64,000 nt of DNA from Cycas panzhihuaensis (lineage: Eukaryota > Cycadophyta): contig CM041465.1 in NCBI GenBank assembly GCA_023213395.1, positions 139,693,741-139,757,740 on the forward strand, given 5' to 3'. The notes below the pieces were generated by a model that was given only the letters and a program-made list of their open reading frames with translations, made no database searches and was not told the origin of the DNA. Below, piece by piece: positions 12,405-24,234 of this stretch (position 1 is its first letter; every line of letters begins with the position of its first letter). Both the position numbers and the translations under genes were made by a program.

Positions 12405-12485
12405 TGTAACTTACCATTACACCAAAATCCCACATGTGATTTGGGAAGAGGACTCCTCAGCAAGTGAACCAATTATAGTCCAATA
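12405..12485 (-). repeat. 5' LTR of TRIM1
   Basis: 81 bp, starting TGTAACTTACCATTACACC on the plus strand. It is the partner of 12175-12255. Confidence 0.85.
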
Positions 12486-12850
12486 GATCTAACAATAAAA
12501 AAATAATCCAACCAACCTAATACTTCTTATAGGACTAGAAATCAAATAATTATGTGCCAAAGGTATCATAGAAAAAAATACTATGCCAAAAATTATAGAA
12601 CTACTATTAACAAACTACCAAGCTATCAATAACACCATGGTATATATAATATTGATGATAAATCTTTCAAAGATACTTTTAGTGGAACATAATTTGCTCA
12701 TGCATACCTTCAAATAATTAGGGCCACTTCATCAAATGTTATTAGTGGATCCACTAAGTATATAAAGGCTCATTGTGGTTATACTTATTCATATTTGTCT
12801 TAACCACTTAGAGTTGCCATAGTGCCACCTCAAATACTTCATCTTAGATT

Positions 12851-15530
12851 ATGGATATTGAAGCAACATAACATATGACTTTCCATTACAATTTCTTTCA
12901 AAATTTTGATTTTGAAGTTCACGGTATTATACACATGGCTGAAAAATTATCTCAGCTAGTCAAAGGGCTTAGAATCATTTACCTGAAACTCCTAGGCCTT
13001 CTAGATTTTATCCGTGTTGATGTTTTATATATTCTTGCTCTAAAGTAGAACTTACTCTCCCTATCCCCCCTTATCTCTCATGGATTTAATTTGAGTGTAA
13101 CTATAAATAATTAAACTCTCTATGTCATTCACTCTCCTTCAAGTATTATGGTTATGACCCAAATTCTTGATGGCAAACTTTTTCATCTAATTGGCTTACC
13201 ATCCTCTAAAGCTAACTATGTGAATAATGACTATGCTTTTACCATAACCTTGACTCCTCAAAAGTTATCCCAAGAGGCCCTAAGGCATGCTCACATGGGC
13301 CATATCAAAATTGATCATTTAAAAGAACTATATACCATACTTCCTGGTATGCCTAGGCTCTCCTCTAATCCCTTCAAATGCAAAGCATGTATCATTATTA
13401 AATCTCAAAGGAAACTCTTTCCTCATAGGGAGTGGAAATCTAGTTAACCTTTGAAGCTTGTATACTTAGATATATATGGTCATATGCCCATCTCTTCTCT
13501 CAAATAGAAGTGGTACTATATTACTTTCATTGATGATTTTACCAAGAAAGAATCAATTTCTTTTCTTACAAAGAAAGATGAAGTTTTTTACATGTTTCAA
13601 GCTTTCAAGATCCACGTCAAAAATGAATCTAGATTCAAGATCAAAATACTTAAGACTAACAACAGTAGTAAGTATACCTCTAATGAGTTTGAATCATACC
13701 TACGTCACCATGGGATCAAATATCATATTACTATTGCAAGTATACCCCAACAAAATGGAGTTTCTAAGCACATGAATAGGACCATCATGAACATGGATCG
13801 TGCTATGATAGTATACAAGAATATCCCTATATATCTTTGGGCTAAGGCTACCTAGATTATTGTGTATTGCATCAACATTATTAGTCCCTCCAAGCTTGGC
13901 CTCTCTCCATATGAAATATAGTATGGAGAAACCCCCTCTATCTCCCATTTTAAAATTTTTGGCCATACTTATTATGCTTACATTTTAGAGGAACACAAAA
14001 ATAAGCTCCAAGATAAAGCCTTCAAAGATATATTTATTAGATACCCTATGTACAAAAAGGGATATAAGGTTTTTCTACCTTCACAGTGTAAAATCATCAT
14101 CACTAAAGATGTTATCTTTGCAAAGATTAAAGATTAATTATTTAAACTTGACTCTAAGATGCCTTCATACTGATTTAACAATACTACTAAATTTGATGTC
14201 TAGATTCTAAATTTAGGGGGAGAGATGCTCAACAGTTGCTTAAAATCTTAGAATCTGACAATAGAGCCCTGAATGATACACGTTATAACTCCCAATAGAT
14301 GTTTGTACATCCAATACCATTACTTGAGAATAACTATGTTAACAAAGATAAAGTTATAGAAAAAGAACTACCTTCTCCAACATTAGTGGCTAATCTATCT
14401 TCTCTAACATCGTTAACTTTCTCTGTACTAAACATTTTACATGATCCTTTTTAGGATCAAAATGAAGACTAAGAGGCTGTAGAAATAAAATCCTTATTCC
14501 CAACTCAAGGTTTTCATGAAGTCTACTAGCTATAGAAGGACATGCGATTGGATGAGGTAGGTAAAATTGGCACTAGAAGTGCCCATGGAGCAAGAATCTA
14601 TAAACCAATTTCCATTAATCTTAAACCAACACAACTATATCATACTCTCAATGAAGAGCCCCTAACATACTAAGAAGTTATAAAGCATGCAGTTTAGAGA
14701 AATTCTATAATTAAAAAGTACCAATCTCTTATTAAGAATGGTATATAGAAGCTTGTCAATCTACCACTTGGAAGAAAGGTAGTTTGAAACAAATAGGTGT
14801 TCAAAAATAAGTGTAGATTAGATTGCACCCTAGAAAAACATAAAGTGAGGTTGGTAGCAAAAGGATTCACATAAAGGAAAGGTATTAACTACACTGAATT
14901 CTTTATTCCTACAACTAAGTGGCCTATAATCATAACTCTTATAGCTTTGAATGCTCAACAGGGTTAGAAAATCTACCAACTCAACGTTAAGACTATATTT
15001 CTCAATGGGGGCCTTAAAGAAGAAATTTACATAGCTCAGCCAGAAGGATATGAGATTGTCGGTTAGGAGCATAATGTTTACAAGCTCAAAAACTCCATGT
15101 GTGGACTAAAATAAGCCCCACATGCTTAGTTTATTAAGTTGCCTAAAATAATGAGGCAACTTGGATATGAGGTTTATGACTATTAAGATATTGATGCAAC
15201 ATTATTCATAAAGCACTAACATGATAAAGTCACTTACCTCTTAATCTTTATGAATGATATGTTAATAATGGGAGATAATAAATAGGTTATCATCTAGTTA
15301 AAGAAGGACCTTACTAAAACTTTTGAATTGCCTAACCTTAGGTTAATAAAATATTACTTAAAATTTGAAGTAGCTCAAAAGAATAACAAAATCTTTCTCC
15401 CAAGAAAAATATATTAATGATCTTTTGACAAAGTTTTAGTTGAAAGGTGCTCAACCAATGGCTATACCTATGGAACCTAATGTTAAACTCTCAACTAATG
15501 GTGACACTAGGGAGGTAGACACAATAGCAA
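12851..15530 (+). pseudogene. Copia pol of element D
   Basis: The GAG-pre-integrase domain is open at 13148-13447 (HAHMGHIKIDHLKELY, then CKACIIIKSQ). The integrase core follows, with YITFIDDFTKK (first Asp), KTNNSSKYTSNEFESYL (second Asp replaced by Asn), then SIPQQNGVSKHMNRTI, up to about 13860. RT lies at about 14500-15530, with [19 protein letters not shown] and a LLIFMNDMLIMGDN box in place of YVDD (middle Asp replaced by Asn). The reading stops at the junction with E inside RNase H, near REVDTIAKL. The many stops are mostly at Gln positions. Confidence 0.85.
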
Positions 15531-15751
15531 AGCTTAGAGGTGGGAATGAATAATGACTTCTTCTTTGATATTTCACCTTTTATTATTGAGGTCGAACTTT
15601 AGGATTAGGATTTTCACACCTAATGCTATGGACCTAAAATTACATCTAAATATACATAAAGTATATTTCATTAAGAGACTAATGTTAATAATATATCTCA
15701 AGGTCACTTAATTAATCTACAAAAATAACCTTAATACATTAATATCTTTTA
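15531..15751 (-). repeat. 3' LTR of element E (truncated)
   Basis: 221 bp match the inner 221 bp of the right LTR (22762-22982). The first shared bases GCAAAG are also the D junction, so microhomology may have guided the deletion. The sequence just inside, ATCTCCCCTTAAT, is a polypurine tract on the minus strand. Confidence 0.8.
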
Positions 15752-15899
15752 ATCTCCCCTTAATGGTGGAAGATCATTTTTAAAAAATCTATTATATGAA
15801 GTCTTTATTTGAGCCTCATTATTACATTAAAATTCTAAATAACACTTTTGTGGGAAAACCTCATGAAAAATAAAAACCCACAGACTTTCTAAGATCTAT

Positions 15900-18800
15900 A
15901 ACCTCTTTTATAAATCAAAATAGCTAAGGTGGCTTTTGATGTAGACTGATAGCCAAGTAACTTAAATATGCAGCTTTATTTGATGAGTCTCTATATACCA
16001 TTTGGTTATCCCCTATGCTCTTTTAGGTTTTAATAGGTTTTGATTTTCTAATACTAGTACAATCATAATCCTTCTGTACCAACATGGGGATTTCACATAT
16101 AGGATAGAGTAGAGACTTAATCTTATTCTTCCATGCCTATAAGGGATTTTTACAAATAAAATAGAGTATGATGATCCTATTATCATCTTCTTTAATCAGT
16201 CGAAGATGGAGGCCCTAAGGCTGAGCTTCCTTAAAAACTATTCAAACTTCATTCTTACAATGGTTTGGTGAGGATATTGACCACTTGATCTCTTGTGGAG
16301 TAGTATTCCAGTTGAATTATACCATCATGAACTAGTTCTCTAATCATGTAGACTTTTGTACTTATATGTTTGGTACAATCATAAATATAGGATTTTTTTC
16401 CATGTTGATTGCTGATTGATTATCCACACAAAGGTTGGTAAGACTTGTTTGAGTGATATTCAATATTTCTAACAATTTTCTAAGCTATATCGCCTTCTTA
16501 CTAGTTTTAAAAGTAGCAATGTATTCAACTTTAGCAGTTGAATCAACAACTATCCTCTGCCATTTAGATCTCCATGATATTAGTGTTATTCCAAGAAACG
16601 TTACATACCTAGACGTAGATATTCCTATATATTTATCTTTAGAAAAGTCCAAGTCTATGCATGTAAAAAGCTTAAATATATTATTAGGTTTATATAACAA
16701 ACCAAATTTTCTAGTTATCTTTAGGTATTTTAACACTAGAATTGCATCCTACCAATGATTCTTCTTAAGATTTGTCATGAATCATATAAGAATACCAATA
16801 GACTATATAATAACCAACCTTATATTCATAGTGTAGATGAGACTACCTACAAGTTTCCTGTAGAGTGTTGTGTCTGCCTCCCTAATGTCACTATCAGCTA
16901 AGAGTTTAGTATTAACGTCTATAGGTAAAGTCATTGGTTGAGTATCTTCTAACTTAAACTTAGTTAGAAGATCATTGATGTATTTTTCTTAGGAGACCAA
17001 AAATTTTCTATTCTTTTATGTTACTTCAAATTTTAAGTAATATTTCATTAAAATGATGTTAGATAATTTGAATGTTTACTAATATCCTTTTTAAGTTGGC
17101 TTATTGCCTATTCACTGTTACCCATTACTAGCACGTTATCTACAAAGATTATGAGATAAGTGACTTTGTCCTTTTGGTGCTTCATGAATAGTGTTGTATC
17201 AATATCTTGGTCATCACCAACCTCGTATCTAAGTTACCTTATTATTTTAGACAACTTAGAAAACCAAGCGCGAGGGACTTATTTAAGTATATACAAGGAC
17301 CTTTTGAGCCTATAAACTTTACGCTCTTAACCTTTAATCTTGTATCCTTCTGGCTGAGCCATGTAAATTTCTTCTTCAAGATCCCCATTGAGAAATGTAG
17401 TCTTAATATTAAGTTGGTGGATATTTCAACCCTATTAAGTAGCCAAGGCCATAAGAGTTCTAATTGTAGGCCACTTAGTTATAGGTGCAAAGACTTTAGT
17501 GTAGTCAATGCCTTTCCTTTATGTAAATCTTTTAGCTACCAACCTTGCCTTGTATTTTTTTAGGGTACCATCTAATATATATTTAGTTTTAAATATCCAT
17601 TTATTTTGAACTACCTTTCTGCCAAGTGGTGGATCAATAAGTTCCCATGTACCATTTTTTATGAGAGATTGGTATTCTATATTTATTACATTTCTCTAAA
17701 TCATATATTTCATAGCTTCTTGGTACGAGAGAGGCTTTTCATTAAGAGTAAGGTGTAGTTCTATTAGTTCAATCTTAGTATATAATGATTCCTATAGTCT
17801 TGCTTTATGGGCACTTTGAATACCAAATTTTCCTAGCTTATCATATCACATATCCTTATTTAAGTGGCAGGCTTTATGAGAACCTTAAGTTGAGAATGAC
17901 ATCCTCATTTTCTCAACTTCTTAGTTCTCATCTTGTTCATTAAAATGATCATTTTATAAGGAGGATGTTGATGTACTTAGGGAAAGTGGTCCTTCTACCA
18001 TTGTTTTACCTATATCAACTAAATGTAGAGAGGATGATTCTTCTATAATGGCTTTGCCTTTGTCAACTCTGTTATCTTCAAAGGATGGTATTAGATGTAC
18101 ACTCATAAGTTTAGAGTCACAATATATATTCTTCAAGGCTCTATTATCAGTTTCTAATATTTAGAGAAATTTATGTGTTCCTTCTCTTTAAATTTTAAAA
18201 TCCAAACATCATACTTGATAACATCATTATAGTAGCGTGAGGATATTTTAGAGTTTAGTCTAAGCAATTGATCCTTAGTCTCCATAAAAATGACATATTT
18301 AGTAATGATGATTTTCATTATAAAGGTATAAAGACCTTATACCTTTTCTTGTCTATAGGATATTCGATAAAGATACCTTTAAGTACCCTTAGTTGGAGTT
18401 TATTTTAATCTACATCTAGAATGTTGGCATAGTATGTAGAGCTAAAATTTTAAAGTAGTGAACAATTGGGACTTGTCCTAACCATTTTTTATTAGGTGAT
18501 TGTCCTTCCTTTAATACACTAATAATATTAATATAATAAATAGCTATCCAGATGGCTTCATCCCATAGGTAGACAAGCACATTTTTGTATACCAACATAA
18601 CTCAAGTCATATTCATGATTATCTTATTCATGCACTCAGCAACTCCATTTTGTTATAAGGTACCTACTACTATTATTTGATGTCTGATGCCATTATCTCA
18701 AAGGTAGCTTTCAAACTCATGTGAGGTATATTCATAATTATTATTAGTTCAAAGACATTTGAGTTGATAACTTAACTCTTTTTTAGTGCAGACTTTGAAT

Positions 18801-19235
18801 TTTTTGAATACACAGAAGGCTTCATCTTTCTTATGTATAAAAACTACCTATACTTTCTTAATAAAATCATCAATGAAAGACATGTAATATAACTTGCCCT
18901 TTATTAAAGGAATGGGTATTGGTTTGCATAGATCAGAGTGTACCAATTGTAATGGATGGTTTGATTTTCACTGATATTTAGAAAATGATTGTTAATGAGA
19001 TTTGGCAATGATACAAGCTTTACATTTGAAGGGCTTAGAGGAGAACTTTGGAAGACTTGGAAGGGTATTACAAAGATCTCTAAGTCTATCAATGTGAACA
19101 TATCCCATATAAGCATGCCAAAGAGATTTTGGTAACAATGTTGGGTAGATCAAGATGGTGTTAAATATGAATTCTTCATCAGCATAAGGGCTTTGGGCAT
19201 AATGGGCTTCAGAAGATGAACAACCATTCAATTAA
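15900..19235 (-). pseudogene. Copia pol of element E
   Basis: Minus-strand reading. GAG-pre-integrase lies at 19231-18992 (SLWHAYMGYVHIDRLRDL, then CKACIIAKSH). Integrase covers about 18950-18200, including the MLVYKNVLVYLWDEAI segment (open at 18598-18416) that follows the core in copia integrases. RT is at about 17700-16900; its catalytic box near 17120 reads VDN instead of VDD. RNase H is open at 16736-16485 with ISWRSKWQRIVVDSTAKVEY, matching the SWRSKKQ...STAEAEY signature. It resembles the pol of D closely. Stops and shifts occur throughout. Confidence 0.8.
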
Positions 19236-20600
19236 AAGAGTTTACCAGTGAGATGTCTAGTTAATACTACTCGATCAATTAGAGAGTGAATGACCTAAAA
19301 AATCTAGTAATTTACGGTTACACTTAAATTAAATCTACAAGAGACAAGTGTCGATAACAAGAGCAGGTTTTGTTTGAAATTAGGTATATATAGGATATTA
19401 AGTAATGTAAAATCTCTTAAGCCTAGGAGTTTCAGGCGAATGTTACTAATTCCTTCAATATGTTGTTGTGATTTGTCAGCGATGTGAATAACTCCTTAAA
19501 TATTTGAGTTAAATATTTGATATAGATTGCTATTATATGTCATATGTTGAGTTACTCCTATGTCTATAATCCACTGTCTATTGATTGAAGCAATACTTTT
19601 TATAATTTCGATAGGGCTTGACATTGGTAAAGGAAATTCACAAGTGATATATCCATATTAAGTTTTGAAGTATCTATGTGGTTGATTAATGGCATTTGAT
19701 ATTGAAGATTACTTAATTCTTTGAAAGTGTGCTTGTACAAAACCTATATTACTAAATGATTCTCCATAAGTTTCTTTAACATTATAAGATCCATGTTTTG
19801 GTTGGAACTTGGCTAACTTATAAGTGGTAGTTCTACAATACTTTACAAAGTGTCATTTATGGTTATACTAATGACACATAATAGTTTGATTACCAGTCCT
19901 TGAAGAGATACTGGTTTGGACTAATTGTCTTAGTTTTTATTAAGGTGGCCCTTGGCCTTAAGATTATCAAGGCTGTGATTGAGGATTTGGTTGACCTTAT
20001 AGATGATTTCCCATGTTTCTTTCTCTTCCTCTTGCTCAGTTATTTCCTCTACCACAAGAGGGACTTTGATTCTTTACGTAGTAAGCTTCTTCTTTCACCT
20101 CAAAGGCTATATCTAAAAGAGAGTTAGAGGCTACAAAGTTGGTATCAAAGGTCTTGTCAAATTCTATAAACTTCTCAATAAGTGCTTCAAAGTTGGGTGT
20201 CTTTAATATTACACTAAATTAAAGAATTTTACCTAAGTTTTTATAATCATGGGCATGTAAGCATGATTAGATCATGAATACCCAAGTGATGTATTGGGTC
20301 TTAAAATCTTTGTCAATTACCTGTTTTATTAGTCGAAAGAGATTTATTATCTTATGAGCTTGTCCCTTTTATATTTTTAACTTATTTATTTTTAGAATAA
20401 GATGAATAAATTTTAAGTCTAACTTGGTGTCAGAGTTCTTTTTAAGAACTTCAAGGGCCTTCTAGGCTATATCATATTACTCTTCATTAATCAAGTTATA
20501 CAAGGAGTGATTAGTTACTAACATAATTCCTACATAAATCTTTCATTATCTATCTCCCATTATAATTTAGCTATGGCATTTGTAGGAGCTATTAGAGCAG
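19236..20600 (-). pseudogene. Degraded copia gag of element E
   Basis: This lies upstream of pol on the minus strand and corresponds in position to D gag (11690-12850). Matching blocks include the region near 20150-20400 (minus-strand reading resembling FDKTFNTNF and the helical part of D gag). No intact zinc knuckle was found. The plus-strand 75-codon open frame at 19900-20127 is a shadow. Confidence 0.45.
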
Positions 20601-22655
20601 TTCTATAGAAAGTAGGTGTTGTAGTTGTTATAGGTATGATGGGTGTAGGCTACAAGTGGGGTCTCTAAAAGCCCTCTTACTTTACAACATTTTTAACTCT
20701 AGTATACCATAATTCCTAATTTTCTTTGCCTTTTAATATGTAGTTGACATTCTGCTTGAATTGATATGACATGGTGATGATAAAGAAATAGACGAGATGA
20801 TAGAAGTATGTGCCACTGACATATGTGGCTAGTACACATAGTATAGTATGGATACAAAAATGAATGCTATGATAAGGAGACAAGTAATGATTAAGTATTT
20901 TTTAACAACTATGAAGAATGAGTATACGCAATGATGTAAGAATGAGGACTAATATAGAGCTAACAAAGAGTGGTGATGTGTCATACCACTAACCTCTAAC
21001 TTATATCTAAATGTAGGTGAGGTTTCAATGCCTAAGGCTTTTAATATATGATTAAGACCTTCACTTGTGATACCCGCACCTATACTTGGTGATAAAATTG
21101 AAGTTATAGTTAAGCTTAAATACTTCCAGTCTTCATACAGTTTATTAATGAGCAGCTATATACCTCCTCTGAAGAGTCAAATAGTATGTATATGTCCCAC
21201 GACTATGACAGATATTAGACTAGATTGATTTTAATCTTGTGTTAAGGTTTTAGTTATCCCAGCTAGTTATCAGGATAATCCCTAAAGGGAGCCTATAGGT
21301 ATGGCTAACCTATCATTTCATCAATATTCTGGTTAAGACCAGACCTAGTATAAAACTCATACCTCCCTTAGGACCTAGATTTCGACTAACTGTGGTCTAT
21401 TTCAACCAAAATAAGTGTGTCTACAAGTTAAGAATTGACAGTATAAATCAAACATAATGAGTTTATTTTAGAGAAAATGCAAATATGTTTATGTTTATGT
21501 CATTAAAATGAATTGCTAATATGTTGATATTTATTTTTATGCTTTTATCTATTAATGTACATGCTTATGAACAAATATACAAAGATGCTAAGTATAAATA
21601 CTAGATTTTGCTATGATCTAGGTGTTTTACTATTATAATAAGTGTTTTTTTTTTTTTTACTTTTACTATTTGAAAAACTCCTTCATTTTTGTTAAGAAAA
21701 GGGAAAAAGTAAAAAACTTAAAAATTTACTTCTAAACTTAAAATTTGACCAAGAGATAAAGTATTAGGAAAAGTAAGAGGAATTTGAATATTTTATTAAA
21801 AAATTCTACATGGCCATGCAACTATATAAAATAACCAAAACATTTTGGCTCAAAACTTCACTCTCCCAGATAATAGATCTTGCTATGGTGAGTTAAAAGT
21901 CTTCTAGCAAAACTTCTAAAAATGAGTAAAAATAACCCAAAACTCATTGAAACTCTTATGAGACTTTCCTTAGTAGAAATCTAAATTTTGAAGAAATCTT
22001 TCTCTCTCTCTGGTCCATCAAATCTGATAAAACTTGATTTGTTAAATTCCTTCAGGCTATATCTATTAAAGTTCTTAAGAAATTTTGACATGCATTAAAA
22101 TTTTTGAGAAAATTTCTCAAAAAAGTAGTAAGATTAGGGCTGACTAAAATGGAATATAAAAATATTTACCTTTCTTTAGCATCCATACCTACAATTTTTA
22201 GCCAAAATAAATAACTTTTAATTTTCACCTCTCATAGGATCAAACAACCTTTTGCTAAATAGTTTAGGCTTATTTTTGCCACTTATAGGTAGCTAACAAT
22301 TTACTCTACAACTTTATAATATATATTTTATAATTGACAATTAATTTATGATAAAAAATCAATAGAATCTTCTTAGTAAAATTTAAAATTAACTATAAAT
22401 ATTGATAAAAATTTAATTTTTACCAGGGGCCTAAATCTAGGAAACCTTCTTTTAGCTAACAACTTTGATCCTCAATGCACCTACAAATAAATAGAGGATA
22501 TTAAAATATATTGCAAATGAAATACAAGCTTTGCATAATAAAAAAGCTCTCAAGTTTTTAAAAATAATGAGTTCACTCTTAATACTTCATATTAAAGGTG
22601 AAAGAGAGGTAAAATGACTTAATAAAAGTGGAATGGAGTGAATAGATTCCCTATA
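20601..22655 (-). other. Untranslated leader of element E
   Basis: No gene was recognised. The part at 20980-21430 matches the D leader near 10480-10900 on the opposite strand. A pure T run of about 14 lies near 21645. Confidence 0.5.
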
Positions 22656-22667
22656 GTTTTGATACCA
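22656..22667 (-). other. Primer binding site of element E (worn)
   Basis: The minus strand reads TGGTATCAAAAC two bases inside the LTR. This is an initiator-tRNA complement with two changes. Confidence 0.6.
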
Positions 22668-22669
22668 CA

Positions 22670-22982
22670 TGAAAAAATGAAAGATCTAGGGAATAAATCA
22701 TTTACATACATATAATGGTAATAGAGAATGAAGAAGAGTTGAAAACAAGATATGGAAGCAAAGATTGGAGGTGAGAATGAATAATAACTCCCTCCTTGAG
22801 ATTTCACCTTTTATTATTAAGGGTTACCATTAGAGTTAGGATTTTTTTGCCTAATGATATAAACCCAAAATTACATCTAAATATAAATAAAGTGTATTTT
22901 ACTAAGAGACTAATGCTAACAATATATCATAAGGTTACTTAATTAATCTACAAAAGTAACCTTAATACATTAACTTCTTTCA
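22670..22982 (-). repeat. 5' LTR of element E
   Basis: 313 bp with TG...CA ends. It matches 15531-15751 over its inner 221 bp and D's LTR at 8970-9276 on the opposite strand. Confidence 0.8.
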
Positions 22983-23115
22983 ATTATAACTCTACTTATC
23001 TATTTAATAGTAAACAAATATTATAGGGAGTGCCTCTGCTTTACAGCGAGATCATGGAGTACCTTAAAACCTATTAAATCATTCCTACAACATGCATCAT
23101 TATAAATTATCTAAA
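22983..23115 (+). pseudogene. RNase H remnant of element D
   Basis: Just right of E, the plus strand reads SIITLLIYLIVNK and, after a shift, GVPLLYSEIMEYLKTY. This matches the start of copia RNase H (GSLIYLTVTRPD..., AVSLLSRFM) in the right order and distance from the RT of D that ends at 15530. It supports E as an insertion in D. Homology fades by about 23115. Confidence 0.55.
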
Positions 23116-23265
23116 CTTCTAAATATGTCATGCTAATAAACATATATAAAATATATAATAAAGATTCAAGTATTAAGACATATATGTTTAATATCTTATA
23201 ATATTTAAGCTACCTACAACAGATCCTAGATCTATGCAACAAACATTAAATTTAACCCTAAACAT

Positions 23266-23277
23266 GCTCTGATACCA
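23266..23277 (-). other. Primer binding site of element H
   Basis: The minus strand reads TGGTATCAGAGC exactly, touching the LTR. Confidence 0.75.
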
Positions 23278-23594
23278 TGTAGAATTTTAAAGTATGTAAT
23301 AAACCAAATAAGAAGGATAGACTAATGCTACTTAGAATAAATTAACTTGATTGAATTACAAATAACATCTTATTATCATAAACTCCTTTATGCTTACAAT
23401 GCATAATGAATGCTTATATGCAATCTTAAAAAGAATATTAATTCCTTTAAAATTGATACATATGAGGTAGGTAGTATATCCCCTAATGACTAACCAAACT
23501 CACATTCTAAATAATTAATAATTTCTAAAATATAATAACAAATGGGGAGGCTCATAAACCAAGGTTATCATCCACATAAATATTAATTAGTAAT
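23278..23594 (-). repeat. 5' LTR of element H
   Basis: On the plus strand it begins TGTAGAATTTTAAAG right after the primer site. The last 125 bp match the LTR remnant at 3955-4093. The right edge is approximate, because the two copies diverge near 23594. Confidence 0.6.
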
Positions 23595-23629
23595 GTTAAG
23601 ATCACATTTTCTTCTTTGTTGTTAATATT

Positions 23630-23905
23630 CAACTCTATCAAGTGACTGATATTAGTACCCCCTTCTTATTTAGACTTGAAATATATAATACATTATAAAC
23701 TCAACTATGTAGGGGAAGGTTGAGTATATACATAAGCTTACCTGCACTCGTTACCATCTAGAGTGACTTATAGAATTAATATATAAGCTTGAACTTCCCT
23801 TATTATTTTAGGGATGCTTTCTTATAAGGTTGCAATTACACATACACCCAAACTTCAACTTCAAAATCCCTATTAGATTGATAATGATCTACTATCTATT
23901 TCATC
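23630..23905 (-). pseudogene. Integrase C-terminal part of element L
   Basis: The minus-strand reading contains DHYQSNRDFEVEVWVYV, then LQPYKKASLK, FYKSL, LNLPLHS and VYNVLYISSLNKK. These match, in order, the post-core region of chromovirus-type integrase (RDREFEVGDWVFLRLQPYKQ, KLPxFYGPF, YxLxLP, HxVFHVSxLKK). Stops stand at several positions. It continues directly from the piece at 31361-31677 once G is removed. Confidence 0.75.
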
Positions 23906-23910
23906 CTATT

Positions 23911-24234
23911 TGTTAGGTGCAATACTCAATTACATAATTATCCCCATTCACACCCTCTCTACATTTATTTGTATTTTATATTTGAGGTTTCTTAAGTTGT
24001 GTTCCATATAAAGATGTGTTCTAGGCCATAACATTGACTAGTGAGGGTTCTCTTACAAGTGGTGAGTTATGATATAAGTATGTATATCATTCTTCATTCT
24101 AATTTGAGGTTTGGCTATTTTTCTATTTCTTTTTATTAACTTATAAATACTTAATCTTTCTTGTGCTTTATTATTTAATTGTTCACTCACCATATTTTAT
24201 CTTTTGTATTCACAGTATACTTTATTTTTGAATA
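23911..24234 (+). repeat. 5' LTR of element G
   Basis: It starts TGTTAGGTGCAATACTCAAT and ends TTTTTGAATA. It shares ACATAATTATCCC, TTACAAGTGGTGAGTT-like and ATCATTCTTCATT blocks with 31034-31355. Confidence 0.88.

Larger units (their letters stand above)
12175..12485 (-). mobile_element. TRIM1, 311-bp miniature LTR retrotransposon
   Basis: Two direct repeats of 81 bp (12175-12255 and 12405-12485) flank a 149-bp interior. On the minus strand the interior begins with a perfect initiator-tRNA primer site (12402-12391) and ends with a purine tract (AAGGGAG). The flanking 5-bp duplications are GATCC (12170-12174) and GATCT (12486-12490), one mismatch apart. It has no coding capacity and must have been moved by proteins of another element. 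It interrupts the gag of D. At 311 bp it falls in the size class of the smallest plant TRIM or SMART elements. Confidence 0.85.
11690..12850 (+). pseudogene. Copia gag of element D, interrupted by TRIM1
   Basis: The plus-strand reading has gag features in order. A helical region (11700-11950) is followed by a Gly/Arg/Gln-rich stretch near 12030-12110 (GGNSYGRGR), and, beyond TRIM1, by a Cys/His-rich remnant near 12540 (MCQRYH) where the zinc knuckle belongs. Around 12860-12900 a HMTFHYNFFQNF-like stretch fits the protease-side region before the GAG-pre-integrase domain. Stops (mostly TAG and TAA at Gln positions) disable it. Confidence 0.55.
15531..22982 (-). mobile_element. Element E, copia retrotransposon nested in D
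   Basis: A minus-strand copia element with LTRs at both ends, primer site, long leader, gag and pol in normal order. It lies inside D's RNase H: D reads up to about 15530 and resumes near 22983. The left LTR lacks about 92 bp of its outer end, so a deletion has removed that boundary and with it the target duplication. D and E are the same family, which makes this insertion a large imperfect inverted repeat. Confidence 0.8.
8970..23115 (+). mobile_element. Element D, copia retrotransposon, split by E and TRIM1
   Basis: A plus-strand copia element with a 5' LTR, primer site, long leader, gag, integrase and RT. It is interrupted by TRIM1 in gag and by the related element E in RNase H. RNase H resumes to the right of E for about 130 bp, then homology fades. 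No 3' LTR of D was found before H's right LTR, so the 3' end is deleted. LTR, leader and pol all resemble element E, so D and E are members of one family in opposite orientation. Confidence 0.7.
3955..23594 (-). mobile_element. Element H, copia retrotransposon, split by D
   Basis: A minus-strand copia element. A 130-bp block at 3960-4093 matches 23470-23594 in direct orientation and marks its two LTRs. The left block is followed inwards by pol fragments in copia order (RNase H, RT, integrase, gag, reading leftward in reverse), and the right LTR is preceded by a perfect primer site. The interior was opened by element D from 8970 to about 23115. The outer parts of the left LTR are too diverged to place exactly, and no target duplication was established. 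Confidence 0.6.

Noticed and set aside
14830-15072. Minus-strand 80-codon frame
   Set aside because: It overlaps the plus-strand RT of element D, which matches family motifs; it is a shadow.
16453-16758. Plus-strand 101-codon frame
   Set aside because: It is antisense to the RNase H of E (SWRSKWQ...STAKVEY).
17207-17563. Plus-strand 118-codon frame, the longest plus frame in its area
   Set aside because: It is antisense to the RT of element E and mirrors the shadow frame over D's RT.
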